20,334 nt of DNA, taken from positions 1 to 20,334 of IMG/VR virus record IMGVR_UViG_3300031857_001734. One strand, 5' to 3'. The translations under genes and the position numbers were made by a program. The DNA is from a virus. A model generated the notes under the pieces. It had not been told where the DNA came from. It saw only the letters and a list, made by a program, of their open reading frames with translations, and ran no database searches. Below, piece by piece: positions 5,069 to 12,454 of the stretch; the stretch's first letter is position 1; every line of letters begins with the position of its first letter.

Positions 5069-6061
5069 ATGACAACCGCATGGGGCGCAGGGGCGTGGGG
5101 CAGTAATACTTGGGGAGGTCAGCAATCTGAAATCTCCGGTGTTGTTGCGTCTGGCTCTGTAGGCTCTGCGGGTGTTAGCGTTACTGTAGCCCTAACGGGG
5201 GTTTCCGCATCGGGGGCGGTTGGGACTGCAACTGTAGCCGAGCGATCTTTAGCGTTAACAGGGGTTCAAGCCTCTGGCGCGGTTGGTACGGTTGGTGTTG
5301 AGTTTGTTTATGAAGTACCCATAACAGGGGCCTCTGCTTCTGGTGCGGTTGGCTCTGTTGTTCAATCGGCATCTGTTGCACTGACGGGTGTCTCTGCTAC
5401 GGGTGAAGTTGGTACTACTGTAGTATCAACTACAGATGATGAGACGGGTGTTCTGGGTATTGGTGCAGTTGGCACAGTTGAGCCTAGTCTTTCACTTGAC
5501 TTAACAGGTGTAGAGGGCACAGGCTCTGTTGGCAGTGTTGCAGTTGGCACTATATCGGTAGCGTTGACAGGTGTTCAAGCCACAGGCGCAGTTGGTACAC
5601 AGACTCCGGATATTGCTCTGGCTTTGTCTGGTATTGCGGCAAGTGGCGATGTTGGCTCTGTTTCGGTTGGTACAGTTGCTGTTGCACTGACGGGTGTTGA
5701 GGCTACTGGTGAAGTTGGTGTTATTACACGCAAGTTTGTGCTTGATGGCCTTGAGGCCACTGGCTCGGTTGGTACTGCTAGTGCGGGTGTTACAGTTGCG
5801 CTGACTGGCGTGTCTGGCTCTGGACTAGTGGGTGATGATGTTCCTGTTAGATCGCTCGAATTGTCGGGTGTATCTGCAGCGGGCGCTGTTGGCACGGTGT
5901 CGATTGGCGCAAGGTTGATTGCTATTACAGGCAGTCAAGCAATGGGTAATGTTGGCAGTTTTGGCGTGTTTTATTGGTCGTTAATTGATGACAGCGAGAA
6001 CGCAAACTGGCAGAATATAAACAATACGCAGTCTTCGGGCTGGACGGTAATTTCTACTTAG
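5069..6061 (+). CDS. 14-unit TGVxAtGxVG repeat protein, probable virion fibre
   Basis: This 330-residue protein begins with a Trp/Gly-rich leader (MTTAWGAGAWGSNTWGG). From residue 23 to about 298 it consists of fourteen repeats of 18-22 residues with consensus (T/S)GVxA(T/S)GxVGxV followed by a variable, valine/serine-rich linker. It ends with an unrelated, aromatic tail (WSLIDDSENANWQNIN onward). The repeats have alternating small and beta-branched residues and no cysteine, which suggests a beta-solenoid or a chain of small beta units. It sits between a surface-protein pair and the tail fibre, so a fibre or decorating protein is likely. From memory, similar repeats occur in other marine and freshwater phages without known function. 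Translation appears controlled by the hairpin just upstream. Confidence 0.75.
   Translation: MTTAWGAGAWGSNTWGGQQSEISGVVASGSVGSAGVSVTVALTGVSASGAVGTATVAERSLALTGVQASGAVGTVGVEFVYEVPITGASASGAVGSVVQSASVALTGVSATGEVGTTVVSTTDDETGVLGIGAVGTVEPSLSLDLTGVEGTGSVGSVAVGTISVALTGVQATGAVGTQTPDIALALSGIAASGDVGSVSVGTVAVALTGVEATGEVGVITRKFVLDGLEATGSVGTASAGVTVALTGVSGSGLVGDDVPVRSLELSGVSAAGAVGTVSIGARLIAITGSQAMGNVGSFGVFYWSLIDDSENANWQNINNTQSSGWTVIST
5135..5963 (+). repeat. Fourteen degenerate tandem repeats of about 60 bases
   Basis: The DNA encoding the TGVxATGxVG units repeats with recognisable phrases such as ACGGGTGTT followed by GAAGTTGGT or GCGGTTGG. Copies have diverged at synonymous and linker positions, so the array is old or under selection for protein sequence, but it could still recombine to change copy number in frame. 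Confidence 0.75.
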
Positions 6062-6071
6062 GAGTCAACAA

Positions 6072-8162
6072 ATGACTACAGGCGCAACGGGACAACTAGG
6101 TTTAGCTCTTCCAGTACAGGGCGAGCTTTCCGGCACATGGGGCGATACCGTTAACAACGGTATTACGCAGTACACCAACATTGCTATTGCAGCCACACTG
6201 ACGCTGACAAATGATGGCGCGGTAACTCTGGCCAATACAACAGGCGATGCCTCGGCTTCCAACATCGTATCTAGCTTGACAGGCGCGGGTACGGTTACGG
6301 CTCAGTTCGCCATCGTGCGGGTTACGGGTACGCTGACCACAACTAAAGTTGTGACGTTTGGCTCGGCAGGTTCAGCCCCATACAGTAAGACATACGTGGT
6401 GGTCAACGCTGCAACGGGCGGGTCTGTAAGCTTCACTGCATACGGTGGATCAGGCGTCACTGTTGCTGTGGGCGAGAGTGCATACGTGTATTACAACGGC
6501 ACTAACATTGTAAAAGTTTCTTCAACCGTGGCTACTGGCGTTACATCTTTCCAAACGTCACTAAGCGGCTTAACCCCATCTACGGCTACAACAGGCGCAG
6601 TCACATTGGCTGGCACATTGGGTACATCTAGCGGTGGAACAAACTTAACATCATTCACATCAGGCGGTGTAGTTTACGCCTCAAGTTCTAGTGCATTGGC
6701 TACTGGCTCTGCGCTTACTTTTGATGGGACTAATAATCTAAAACTTCAAACAGGCGCTGGTGTTACATCAACATTAAATTTGAACAACAGTGACGGTAAC
6801 GGAACCCTGTCTCAAATAAATTTTGGGTATACCGCAGTTCCAAATCACGGAAACATAAAGTACACGGGCGATTTTGTTTTTAGCCTTAATGCAAACGCCG
6901 AACAAATGCGCCTAACCTCGACAGGTCTGGGTATTGGGACGAGTTCGCCTAGTGCAAAACTTAATGTGTATTCAACAGCAGGCGCAATTGTTGCCAAGTT
7001 TGACAGTAACCAAAGCGGTGGTGCGCAAATCGGGTTTTATGGTTCTGGAACTATTAACGGCTATGTTGGAACAAGCGGTAATTGGCTTGGCACTTCTGCA
7101 ACAGATATGGCAATTATTGCTGAAACAAGCAAATCCATTACGTTCTTTACTGGTGGCTCTGGAACAGAGCGTATGCGCCTCGACAGCGCAGGCAATCTAG
7201 GTCTTGGTGTTACACCGAGTGCTTGGGGAAACACATACAAAGCATTTCAAGCAGGAACGACAAGCGTTTTGGCGGGTGTTGCATCTCAGACAAATAACTA
7301 TGTATTACACAATTTTGTCAATTGTTACAATGACAATACAAACTGGGTATACATTGCTTCACAAGAAGCGGGACGATACGAAATAGCCCGTAATACTCAT
7401 AAGTGGTTCAATGCCCCATCAGGCACAGCAGGAAACGCTATCTCCTTTACCCAAGCAATGACGCTAGATGCGTCTGGGAATTTGGGTGTGGGCGTAACAA
7501 GCATGAACACAACGCTTCATGTTCAAGGTGCTGGAACAACCGATGGAAGCATTAAGTTTAACCAGCAATTAAACAGCACGGGCGCATATAACGCAACGCC
7601 AATGAGCGGAACAATGGTTGCGCTTAAATACAATACTGCTGGTGATTATGCGGGTATGGGTGGCTGGTCAATTGGTAAAGAAAACGCAACCGATGGTAAC
7701 TACGGAAGTTACTTTGCAATTCACACTAGGTTTAATGGCGCGGCTAATGGAGAAAAAGCCAGAGTTTCTTCTGATGGCGGTTTCTCAGTAGGCACAACAG
7801 CAAACCCCGGGGCTGGTGCAATCTATGCAACAGGCAACATCACTGCGTACTACTCTTCCGACATCAAGTTCAAAGAAAACGTGCGTGACATTCCTGATGC
7901 TTTGGCTACAGTGAACGCTATTGGTGGTAAGTTGTTTGATTGGAAAGACGACTACATTGAGTCCAAGGGCGGTGCTGATGGCTACTTTGTACAGAAAGCT
8001 GACTTCGGTGTGGTTGCCCAAGATGTACAGAAAGTATTCCCAATCGCTGTGCGTACCCGTGAAGATGGCTCATTGGCTGTTGACTACGAGAAACTTGGCG
8101 CACTGGCATTTGCCGCATTGGTTGAGTTGACTAAACGTGTAGAGGCATTGGAGTCCAAATAA
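6072..8162 (+). CDS. Tail fibre with C-terminal S74 autoprotease chaperone
   Basis: A 696-residue tail fibre or spike. It starts at ATG 6072 with an AGGAG site at 6060-6064. The N-terminal 55 residues (QGELSGTWGDTVNNGITQYTN) are a common phage fibre opening, probably for virion attachment. The middle is Gly/Ser/Thr-rich beta sequence with repeated fibre phrases such as MRLTSTGLGIGTSSPSAKLNV and MTLDASGNLGVGV. Residues about 595-696 are a peptidase S74 intramolecular chaperone: SDIKFKENV supplies S596 and K601, spaced five apart as in the Ser-Lys dyad of endosialidase chaperones. FGVVAQDVQKVFP and a terminal helix (LVELTKRVEALESK) follow. This domain should drive trimerisation and then cut itself off just before S596. 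The stop overlaps the next ATG (TAATG). Confidence 0.88.
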   Translation: MTTGATGQLGLALPVQGELSGTWGDTVNNGITQYTNIAIAATLTLTNDGAVTLANTTGDASASNIVSSLTGAGTVTAQFAIVRVTGTLTTTKVVTFGSAGSAPYSKTYVVVNAATGGSVSFTAYGGSGVTVAVGESAYVYYNGTNIVKVSSTVATGVTSFQTSLSGLTPSTATTGAVTLAGTLGTSSGGTNLTSFTSGGVVYASSSSALATGSALTFDGTNNLKLQTGAGVTSTLNLNNSDGNGTLSQINFGYTAVPNHGNIKYTGDFVFSLNANAEQMRLTSTGLGIGTSSPSAKLNVYSTAGAIVAKFDSNQSGGAQIGFYGSGTINGYVGTSGNWLGTSATDMAIIAETSKSITFFTGGSGTERMRLDSAGNLGLGVTPSAWGNTYKAFQAGTTSVLAGVASQTNNYVLHNFVNCYNDNTNWVYIASQEAGRYEIARNTHKWFNAPSGTAGNAISFTQAMTLDASGNLGVGVTSMNTTLHVQGAGTTDGSIKFNQQLNSTGAYNATPMSGTMVALKYNTAGDYAGMGGWSIGKENATDGNYGSYFAIHTRFNGAANGEKARVSSDGGFSVGTTANPGAGAIYATGNITAYYSSDIKFKENVRDIPDALATVNAIGGKLFDWKDDYIESKGGADGYFVQKADFGVVAQDVQKVFPIAVRTREDGSLAVDYEKLGALAFAALVELTKRVEALESK

Positions 8163-10267
8163 TGACAATCCCATCATCTGGCCCAGTTACATTCACAGAC
8201 ATCCAAACTGAGTTTGGTGGCACGAACCCGATTGCGTTGAATGAATACTACGCAGGTGGTGGCTTGGTTCCTGCGGGTACGACAGGCACGTATGGTGCTG
8301 TGCCAAGTAGCGGTCAGATCAGTGTTCAGAACTTCTACGGCACAACGGCTTACACGCCTATCTATGTTGAAGAAGTGTTTTCATCGTGGCTTTACGCAGG
8401 CAACGGCTCTACACAGGCTATCCCCAACGGTATTGACTTAGCCACTAAAGGTGGGTTGGTTTATTTTGGAAGACGATTGACAGGGGATAACCACTGGTTG
8501 ATTGACACCGCGAGAGGCGGAACAAAGTTTTTAACCTCTAACACAACTGGCGCACAAGCTGGGGCTGATAATTACATTTCCAGCTTTAACTCTAACGGCT
8601 TTACTCTTGGGACAGGGAGTGGAGAGACAAATAGTAGTTTTTCATCAGGGGGCGCATACGTTGCATGGACATTCCGCAAGCAACCAAAGTTCTTTGATAT
8701 TGTGACTTATACGGGGAATGGCGTAAGTGGAAGATCCGTTAGCCATAATCTTGGAAGCACCCCCGGGTGCATCATCATTAAAAGCACAACAAGAACTTCT
8801 GATTGGGTTGTCTATCACCGAAGTGTTGGGTCATCGGCAACTTTGATTCTAAACAGTACCGTAGCATCTGCTGACTACGGCAATAACATTTCCAGCGTTA
8901 CATCAACATCTTTTAGCGTTACGGGTGGCTCTGACAGCAATGCCAACGGCGACACTTATGTGGCCTACATTTACGCCCACAACGCAGGAGGCTTTGGCCC
9001 CACTGGTTCTGACAATGTAATTACTTGTGGCTCATTTACCACGGTTAACGTCGGTGGGAATTCTACTGGCTTAGTAACAGATTTAGGGTACGAGCCACAA
9101 TGGTTGTTGTACAAAAGATCTTCTGGTGGTGCGGCAGATTGGTCTATAGTAGATGTTAATCGTGGCTTTTGCCAACTAGAAAACCTTGTACTTGCTCCAA
9201 ACACTACTGCCGCAGAATCCAATGCCGCAGGAGGTAATTCTCAATTCCCTTCGCCAACTGGGTTTCAGCTTAATGTAGGTTCGGTTGGTAATACGTTCAT
9301 CTATATTGCAATTCGCCGTGCTCCAATGAAAGTGCCAACTGTAGGCACTAGCGTGTTTGCGCCTTTGGTGACTGCGGCTAGTGACGCTACTATTGGCACA
9401 ACCAATTTCCCAATTGATTTGCAAATTGGTGGATATCGCGCTTCAACCAATTCCACCAACAACTGGAATATGTTTACCCGGCGAATAAAAGTTTCTACCA
9501 CAAGCGATAATTCTGGTGCTGGGTTACGAACAAGCGGCACTGACGCTGAAAATACAGGACTCACTTATCCAATAAGATACAACAATACGGGTTACCAGAA
9601 CTATGGTAGTCGCACATGGTCACTTAATTTCAGCCGAGCGCCTCAGTTTTTTGAGGTTGTTTGTTATACAGGCACAGGAGTTACAAGGACTGTAAGTCAT
9701 AACTTAGGAGTTGCACCTGAGTTGATAATTATTAAAAGCAGAAGCAACAGTGGAGTTAATTATGCATGGCCTGTCTATGCCGCCCCAAGGGGGGCTACAC
9801 AGGGGGCTTATCTTAATTCTAGTGACGAATTTGCCGTAGGTTATGGAACTCCTTTTTGGAATGACACAGCACCAACAGCATCTGTTTTTACTTTAGGAAC
9901 TACTCAACAGTTAAATGGAAGTGGCTCAACCTATGTCGCCTACCTATTTGCAACTTGCGCTGGTGTTTCCAAAGTAGGCTCATACACAGGCACAGGCACT
10001 ACAAAACAAATTGATTGTGGCTTTACAGCAGGGGCAAGGTTTGTTTTAATCAAGCGTACTGACTCTACTGGTGCTTGGTATGTATGGGATACTGCCCGTG
10101 GGATTATTGCAGGCAATGACCCTTATTTGCTCTTAAACAGCACAGCCGCTGAAGTTACCAACACAGATTACATTGACACCTACAGCGCAGGGTTTGAGAT
10201 TAGTTCAACTGCGCCATCTGCCATCAATGCAAATGGTGGCTCATTTATCTTCTTGGCTATCGCATAA
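8162..10267 (+). CDS. Large DUF7483-like repeat protein, likely receptor binding
   Basis: A 701-residue protein starting in a TAATG overlap with the S74 fibre. Residues 1-61 are a small N-terminal module ending SSGQISVQNFYGTT, seen from memory at the start of many phage tail proteins. The rest is about six divergent copies of a roughly 100-residue beta unit. Each has a strand such as FFDIVTYTGNGV, then VSHNLGSTPGCIIIK, a tryptophan motif (DWVVYHR, DWSIVDVNRG, AWYVWDTARG), LNST, and a closing strand YVAYIYAH, FIYIAIRR or FIFLAIA. These match DUF7483-type phage domains as I recall them. Position between the fibre and the assembly chaperone supports a host-binding tail protein. No S74 or lyase motif is visible. 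Confidence 0.78.
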   Translation: MTIPSSGPVTFTDIQTEFGGTNPIALNEYYAGGGLVPAGTTGTYGAVPSSGQISVQNFYGTTAYTPIYVEEVFSSWLYAGNGSTQAIPNGIDLATKGGLVYFGRRLTGDNHWLIDTARGGTKFLTSNTTGAQAGADNYISSFNSNGFTLGTGSGETNSSFSSGGAYVAWTFRKQPKFFDIVTYTGNGVSGRSVSHNLGSTPGCIIIKSTTRTSDWVVYHRSVGSSATLILNSTVASADYGNNISSVTSTSFSVTGGSDSNANGDTYVAYIYAHNAGGFGPTGSDNVITCGSFTTVNVGGNSTGLVTDLGYEPQWLLYKRSSGGAADWSIVDVNRGFCQLENLVLAPNTTAAESNAAGGNSQFPSPTGFQLNVGSVGNTFIYIAIRRAPMKVPTVGTSVFAPLVTAASDATIGTTNFPIDLQIGGYRASTNSTNNWNMFTRRIKVSTTSDNSGAGLRTSGTDAENTGLTYPIRYNNTGYQNYGSRTWSLNFSRAPQFFEVVCYTGTGVTRTVSHNLGVAPELIIIKSRSNSGVNYAWPVYAAPRGATQGAYLNSSDEFAVGYGTPFWNDTAPTASVFTLGTTQQLNGSGSTYVAYLFATCAGVSKVGSYTGTGTTKQIDCGFTAGARFVLIKRTDSTGAWYVWDTARGIIAGNDPYLLLNSTAAEVTNTDYIDTYSAGFEISSTAPSAINANGGSFIFLAIA

Positions 10268-10276
10268 GGAATCATC

Positions 10277-10789
10277 ATGGAAATCAGAGTTAGATCAACA
10301 GGCGCAGTAATGTTTTGGAACGAGTTCCGTGAGCTATTGCTTACCCAAAACCCCTCCGAGTTAATTACAGTCGCGCCCCAAACCGAAGAATGGTTAGACG
10401 CACATGGCGCAGATGTTGTGCTTGAAGGGCCACAAGCCACAGGCGGTACGGTATACCAATACTCAATGCGCCAAGGCGTGGAGCAGTTAGACGGCAAGTG
10501 GTACACAAAGTACGTGCTTGGCCCTATCTTCACAGACCGCGAAGCCACAGAAACCGAGCCAGCCCAAACAGCCGCTGAACAAGAGACTGCATACAAGGCA
10601 ATGAAAGACGCAGAGCAAGCCGCAAACGTACGCAGATCACGTACTGAAATGCTCAAAGACTGCGACTGGACACAGATTGCCGACAGCACCGCAGATAAAA
10701 CTGCATGGGCAACATACCGCCAAGCTTTGCGTGATGTACCTGCGCAGACTGGATTCCCTTGGACAATCACTTGGCCTACACAACCTTAA
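10277..10789 (+). CDS. Tail-fibre assembly chaperone (Phage_tail_APC type)
   Basis: A 170-residue protein, ATG 10277, with an AAGGA site before it. The C-terminal 52 residues carry the diagnostic order RTEMLKDCDWTQIADS, then WATYRQALRDVP and TGFPWTITWPTQP, which is the hallmark of phage tail assembly chaperones of the PF16778 kind. The N-terminal part (EIRVRSTGAVMFWNEFRELL, then DGKWYTKYVLGPIFTD) is probably fibre-specific. A charged Ala/Glu linker joins the halves. Chaperones of this type act in the host cytoplasm to fold or attach fibre proteins and are normally next to their clients, here the two large proteins upstream. Confidence 0.85.
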   Translation: MEIRVRSTGAVMFWNEFRELLLTQNPSELITVAPQTEEWLDAHGADVVLEGPQATGGTVYQYSMRQGVEQLDGKWYTKYVLGPIFTDREATETEPAQTAAEQETAYKAMKDAEQAANVRRSRTEMLKDCDWTQIADSTADKTAWATYRQALRDVPAQTGFPWTITWPTQP

Positions 10790-10798
10790 AGGACTAAC

Positions 10799-11116
10799 AT
10801 GACTACGATTACTTGGACAGTTACAGCAATGGACTGCTACACGCAAGAAGGCGGCAACAACAATGTCGTCTTCACGGTGCACTGGACTTGCGCTGGTGTT
10901 TTTGCTGACACGTACGGCAGTGTGTACTCGACCTGCTCAGTGCCTGCGCCATCTGGCTCTTTTACACCCTACGCCAATCTGACTCAAGACCAAGTTCTTG
11001 GCTGGATTTATGCCAATGGTGTTGATAAAGCGGCAACTGAAGCGGCTGTTGAGCAACAGATTCAACAACAAATTGCGCCAACTGTGCAGACCCCACCACT
11101 GCCTTGGAGCGCCTGA
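10799..11116 (+). CDS. Small DUF7936-like protein of the tail-fibre region
   Basis: A 105-residue protein preceded by AAAGGA. It begins MTTITWTVTAMDCYTQEGG, continues with VVFTVHWTCAG and YGSVYSTCSVP, and ends with TPYANLTQDQVLGWIYANG, a glutamine-rich helix and PPLPWSA. From memory this is the pattern of DUF7936 proteins, which follow tail-fibre genes in many proteobacterial phages. Three cysteines (C13, C31, C46) are present. It may be a minor tail protein or a fibre cofactor; the function is unknown. The stop overlaps the next start (TGATG). Confidence 0.78.
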   Translation: MTTITWTVTAMDCYTQEGGNNNVVFTVHWTCAGVFADTYGSVYSTCSVPAPSGSFTPYANLTQDQVLGWIYANGVDKAATEAAVEQQIQQQIAPTVQTPPLPWSA

Positions 11117-11268
11117 TGGAAATTAACTTGAAGCTTTCTTTGGAAGAAGTATCTGCCATATTGCAAGTGCTTGGCGACCTGCCAACTAAGAGCAACGCAT
11201 ACCCCCTCTTGATGAACATCAAGGGTCAGGCAGAAGCACAACTTCCAAAAGAGCCTGCACCGGAGTAA
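11116..11268 (+). CDS. 50-residue helical mini-protein
   Basis: It starts in the TGATG overlap at 11116 and ends at TAA 11266-11268. The product is MEINLKLSLEEVSAILQVLG, then DLPTKSNAYPLLMNIKGQ, ending in QLPKEPAPE. It is a short soluble helical hairpin with a proline-rich tail. From memory, similar LGxLPxxxxxxLxxxI proteins are found beside fibre chaperones and lysis genes in many phages. No function is assigned. It is accepted as a gene because of its exact overlap, the family-like sequence and the absence of any competing frame. Confidence 0.7.
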   Translation: MEINLKLSLEEVSAILQVLGDLPTKSNAYPLLMNIKGQAEAQLPKEPAPE

Positions 11269-11270
11269 CC

Positions 11271-11363
11271 ATGCGGGACTGGGCTGAAGCGTTTATCGTT
11301 GCGGCCTTTGTGACTATTTTTATAGTCTGGGGAACGTTTACCCTTGTGTGGATTTGGGGATGA
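11271..11363 (+). CDS. 30-residue single-span membrane peptide
   Basis: ATG 11271 to TGA 11361-11363, with a GGAG-type site at 11262-11265 inside the previous gene's end. The peptide begins MRDWAEAF, then has one strongly hydrophobic span (IVAAFVTIFIVWGTFTLVW) and ends IWG. The acidic/aromatic head and single span resemble very small phage holins, antiholins or pinholin-like peptides. It opens the run of membrane proteins that leads to the endolysin. This is the shortest gene called here; coding potential rests on its composition and tight packing. Confidence 0.55.
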   Translation: MRDWAEAFIVAAFVTIFIVWGTFTLVWIWG

Positions 11364-11364
11364 A

Positions 11365-11817
11365 ATGATTGACATTACCAAAGCGATTGGAGCCGTTGCC
11401 GCTACCGTTGCCGCTTTAGGCGGTAGTTACACGCTTGCCGATAAGTTTGGTTGGTTTGACCGCGCAATCATTGAATGGTCGCCTGAGAACTTTAAGATTG
11501 TGGCAGAAGCTGGTAAGCCAATAAATGTGACCGTTGCGCGGATCAAGAAGCGGGACGATTGTTCTGTTGAGAGTTTCACGCCAAGCATTCGTGATGCGGC
11601 TGGTATGGTGCATGAGGCAACCACTACCGCAAGTAAGTTCAGTGGCCCAGCCGGGCCAGAGATTGACACATTTACCTATGAACTTACGATGGTTGGCAAG
11701 GAAAAGGTTACCAGCGGCAAAGCCACTTTGCTGGCGACGATCAAGTACAAGTGTCCTGAAGGGGAGCGCGTTGTACAGTACCCTCGTCATGCAAATTTAA
11801 GTTTTGAATTGAAATGA
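11365..11817 (+). CDS. Membrane-anchored protein of the lysis region, unknown
   Basis: A 150-residue protein. I place the start at ATG 11365, one base after the previous stop, rather than at the upstream GTG 11344 that would overlap the 30-residue gene. Residues 6-24 (KAIGAVAATVAALGGSYTL) are a weak membrane span or signal anchor, with the rest probably outside the cytoplasm. The remainder is mixed alpha/beta with two cysteines (DDCSVESF and KYKCPEGE) that could form a disulfide in the periplasm. Phrases such as EWSPENFKI and TTASKFSGPAGPEIDTF look family-conserved. An inner-membrane spanin-like role is conceivable from position and topology, but no long coiled coil or partner lipoprotein is evident. 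Confidence 0.65.
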   Translation: MIDITKAIGAVAATVAALGGSYTLADKFGWFDRAIIEWSPENFKIVAEAGKPINVTVARIKKRDDCSVESFTPSIRDAAGMVHEATTTASKFSGPAGPEIDTFTYELTMVGKEKVTSGKATLLATIKYKCPEGERVVQYPRHANLSFELK

Positions 11818-12308
11818 TTGATCCAATTACGGCGCTAGAAGGATTGCAAACTGCAATCAGTGTCGTTAAAAAAGCTAGTAAAGTCGCTAGTGATCTGGCA
11901 GGTCTAACGCCGTCAATAGCCAAGCTTTTTGATGCCAAGTCAACCGCTACCAAGGCCATGCTTCACGCCAAGCGTACGGGTGGCAAGTCTAACCTTGGTG
12001 TAGCGTTACAAATTGAGATGGCTTTGGATGAAGCCAAGCGGTTTGAAGAGCAGTTAAAAATGTTGTTTATGCAAGCTGGGCGCATAGACGTGTGGAATGC
12101 GGCTAAAGCCCGTCAAGCTGAACTGGACAGGGATGATGCCAAAGAGATGGCGGCTTTACACGCTGAAGAAAAAAGGCGTAAAGAGGCCGAGGCCGAACAG
12201 ATGGAGTGGGCAATTGCCATTGTGATTATTGTGATGTTTGTTGGTGCTGTTGGCTGGGGGCTTACACAAATTAACGAACTATGCGCTACCAACAGGTGTG
12301 GGCGGTGA
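11814..12308 (+). CDS. Helical protein with C-terminal membrane span, unknown
   Basis: A 164-residue protein starting in an ATGA overlap. The N-terminus MIDPITALEGLQTAISVVKK is followed by LFDAKSTATKAMLHAK and ALQIEMALDEAKRFEEQLK, a pattern remembered from proteins of cyanophages and other aquatic phages. A long charged helix (residues about 100-130) leads to a membrane span AIAIVIIVMFVGAVGWGL near residue 140, with a short tail containing two cysteines. The topology is a cytoplasmic coiled coil with a C-terminal anchor. It sits between two other membrane proteins ahead of the holin and endolysin, so a lysis accessory role is suspected; a virion or internal protein remains possible. Confidence 0.7.
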   Translation: MIDPITALEGLQTAISVVKKASKVASDLAGLTPSIAKLFDAKSTATKAMLHAKRTGGKSNLGVALQIEMALDEAKRFEEQLKMLFMQAGRIDVWNAAKARQAELDRDDAKEMAALHAEEKRRKEAEAEQMEWAIAIVIIVMFVGAVGWGLTQINELCATNRCGR

Positions 12309-12454
12309 ATGAATACCAAAAACAGTTTGACCTCTTCCTCAAAGTTTTTGTCAGGCTGTGTATTGCGTGGTGGGTGCTTGGACTGCTCCGCTTCCTGCCA
12401 GATGAGTTGGCGGGGAAAATTGTCGATAAACTACTTGGAATGATTGGACTGTAA
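12305..12454 (+). CDS. 49-residue membrane protein, GTG start
   Basis: The start is GTG 12305 inside a GTGA overlap, matching the overlap style of its neighbours; an in-frame ATG at 12281 would add eight residues but overlap the previous gene by 28 bases. The product opens MNEYQKQFDLFLKVFV, then RLCIAWWVLGLLRFLP, and ends DELAGKIVDKLLGMIGL. It has one hydrophobic span followed by an amphipathic helix, typical of small phage membrane proteins in lysis regions. The other frame starting at ATG 12309 gives a Cys/Ser-rich product with no span and is less convincing. The stop overlaps the next ATG (TAATG). Confidence 0.65.
   Translation: MNEYQKQFDLFLKVFVRLCIAWWVLGLLRFLPDELAGKIVDKLLGMIGL

Noticed and set aside
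5181-5895. Minus-strand ORFs opposite the repeat protein
   Set aside because: Their PTxP-type repeats are the mechanical antisense of the TGVxATGxVG units.
10180-10770. 196-residue minus-strand ORF
   Set aside because: It overlaps the assembly chaperone, whose conserved C-terminal motif is clear on the plus strand; the antisense product shows no recognisable motif.
11344-11364. GTG start that would lengthen the N-anchored protein by seven residues
   Set aside because: It would run over the end of the 30-residue membrane gene. ATG 11365 follows that stop by one base and leaves a better anchor start.
12309-12443. ATG-started frame in the gap before the holin
   Set aside because: Product is Ser/Cys-rich without a span. 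The overlapping GTG 12305 frame gives a typical small membrane protein with the usual four-base overlap.
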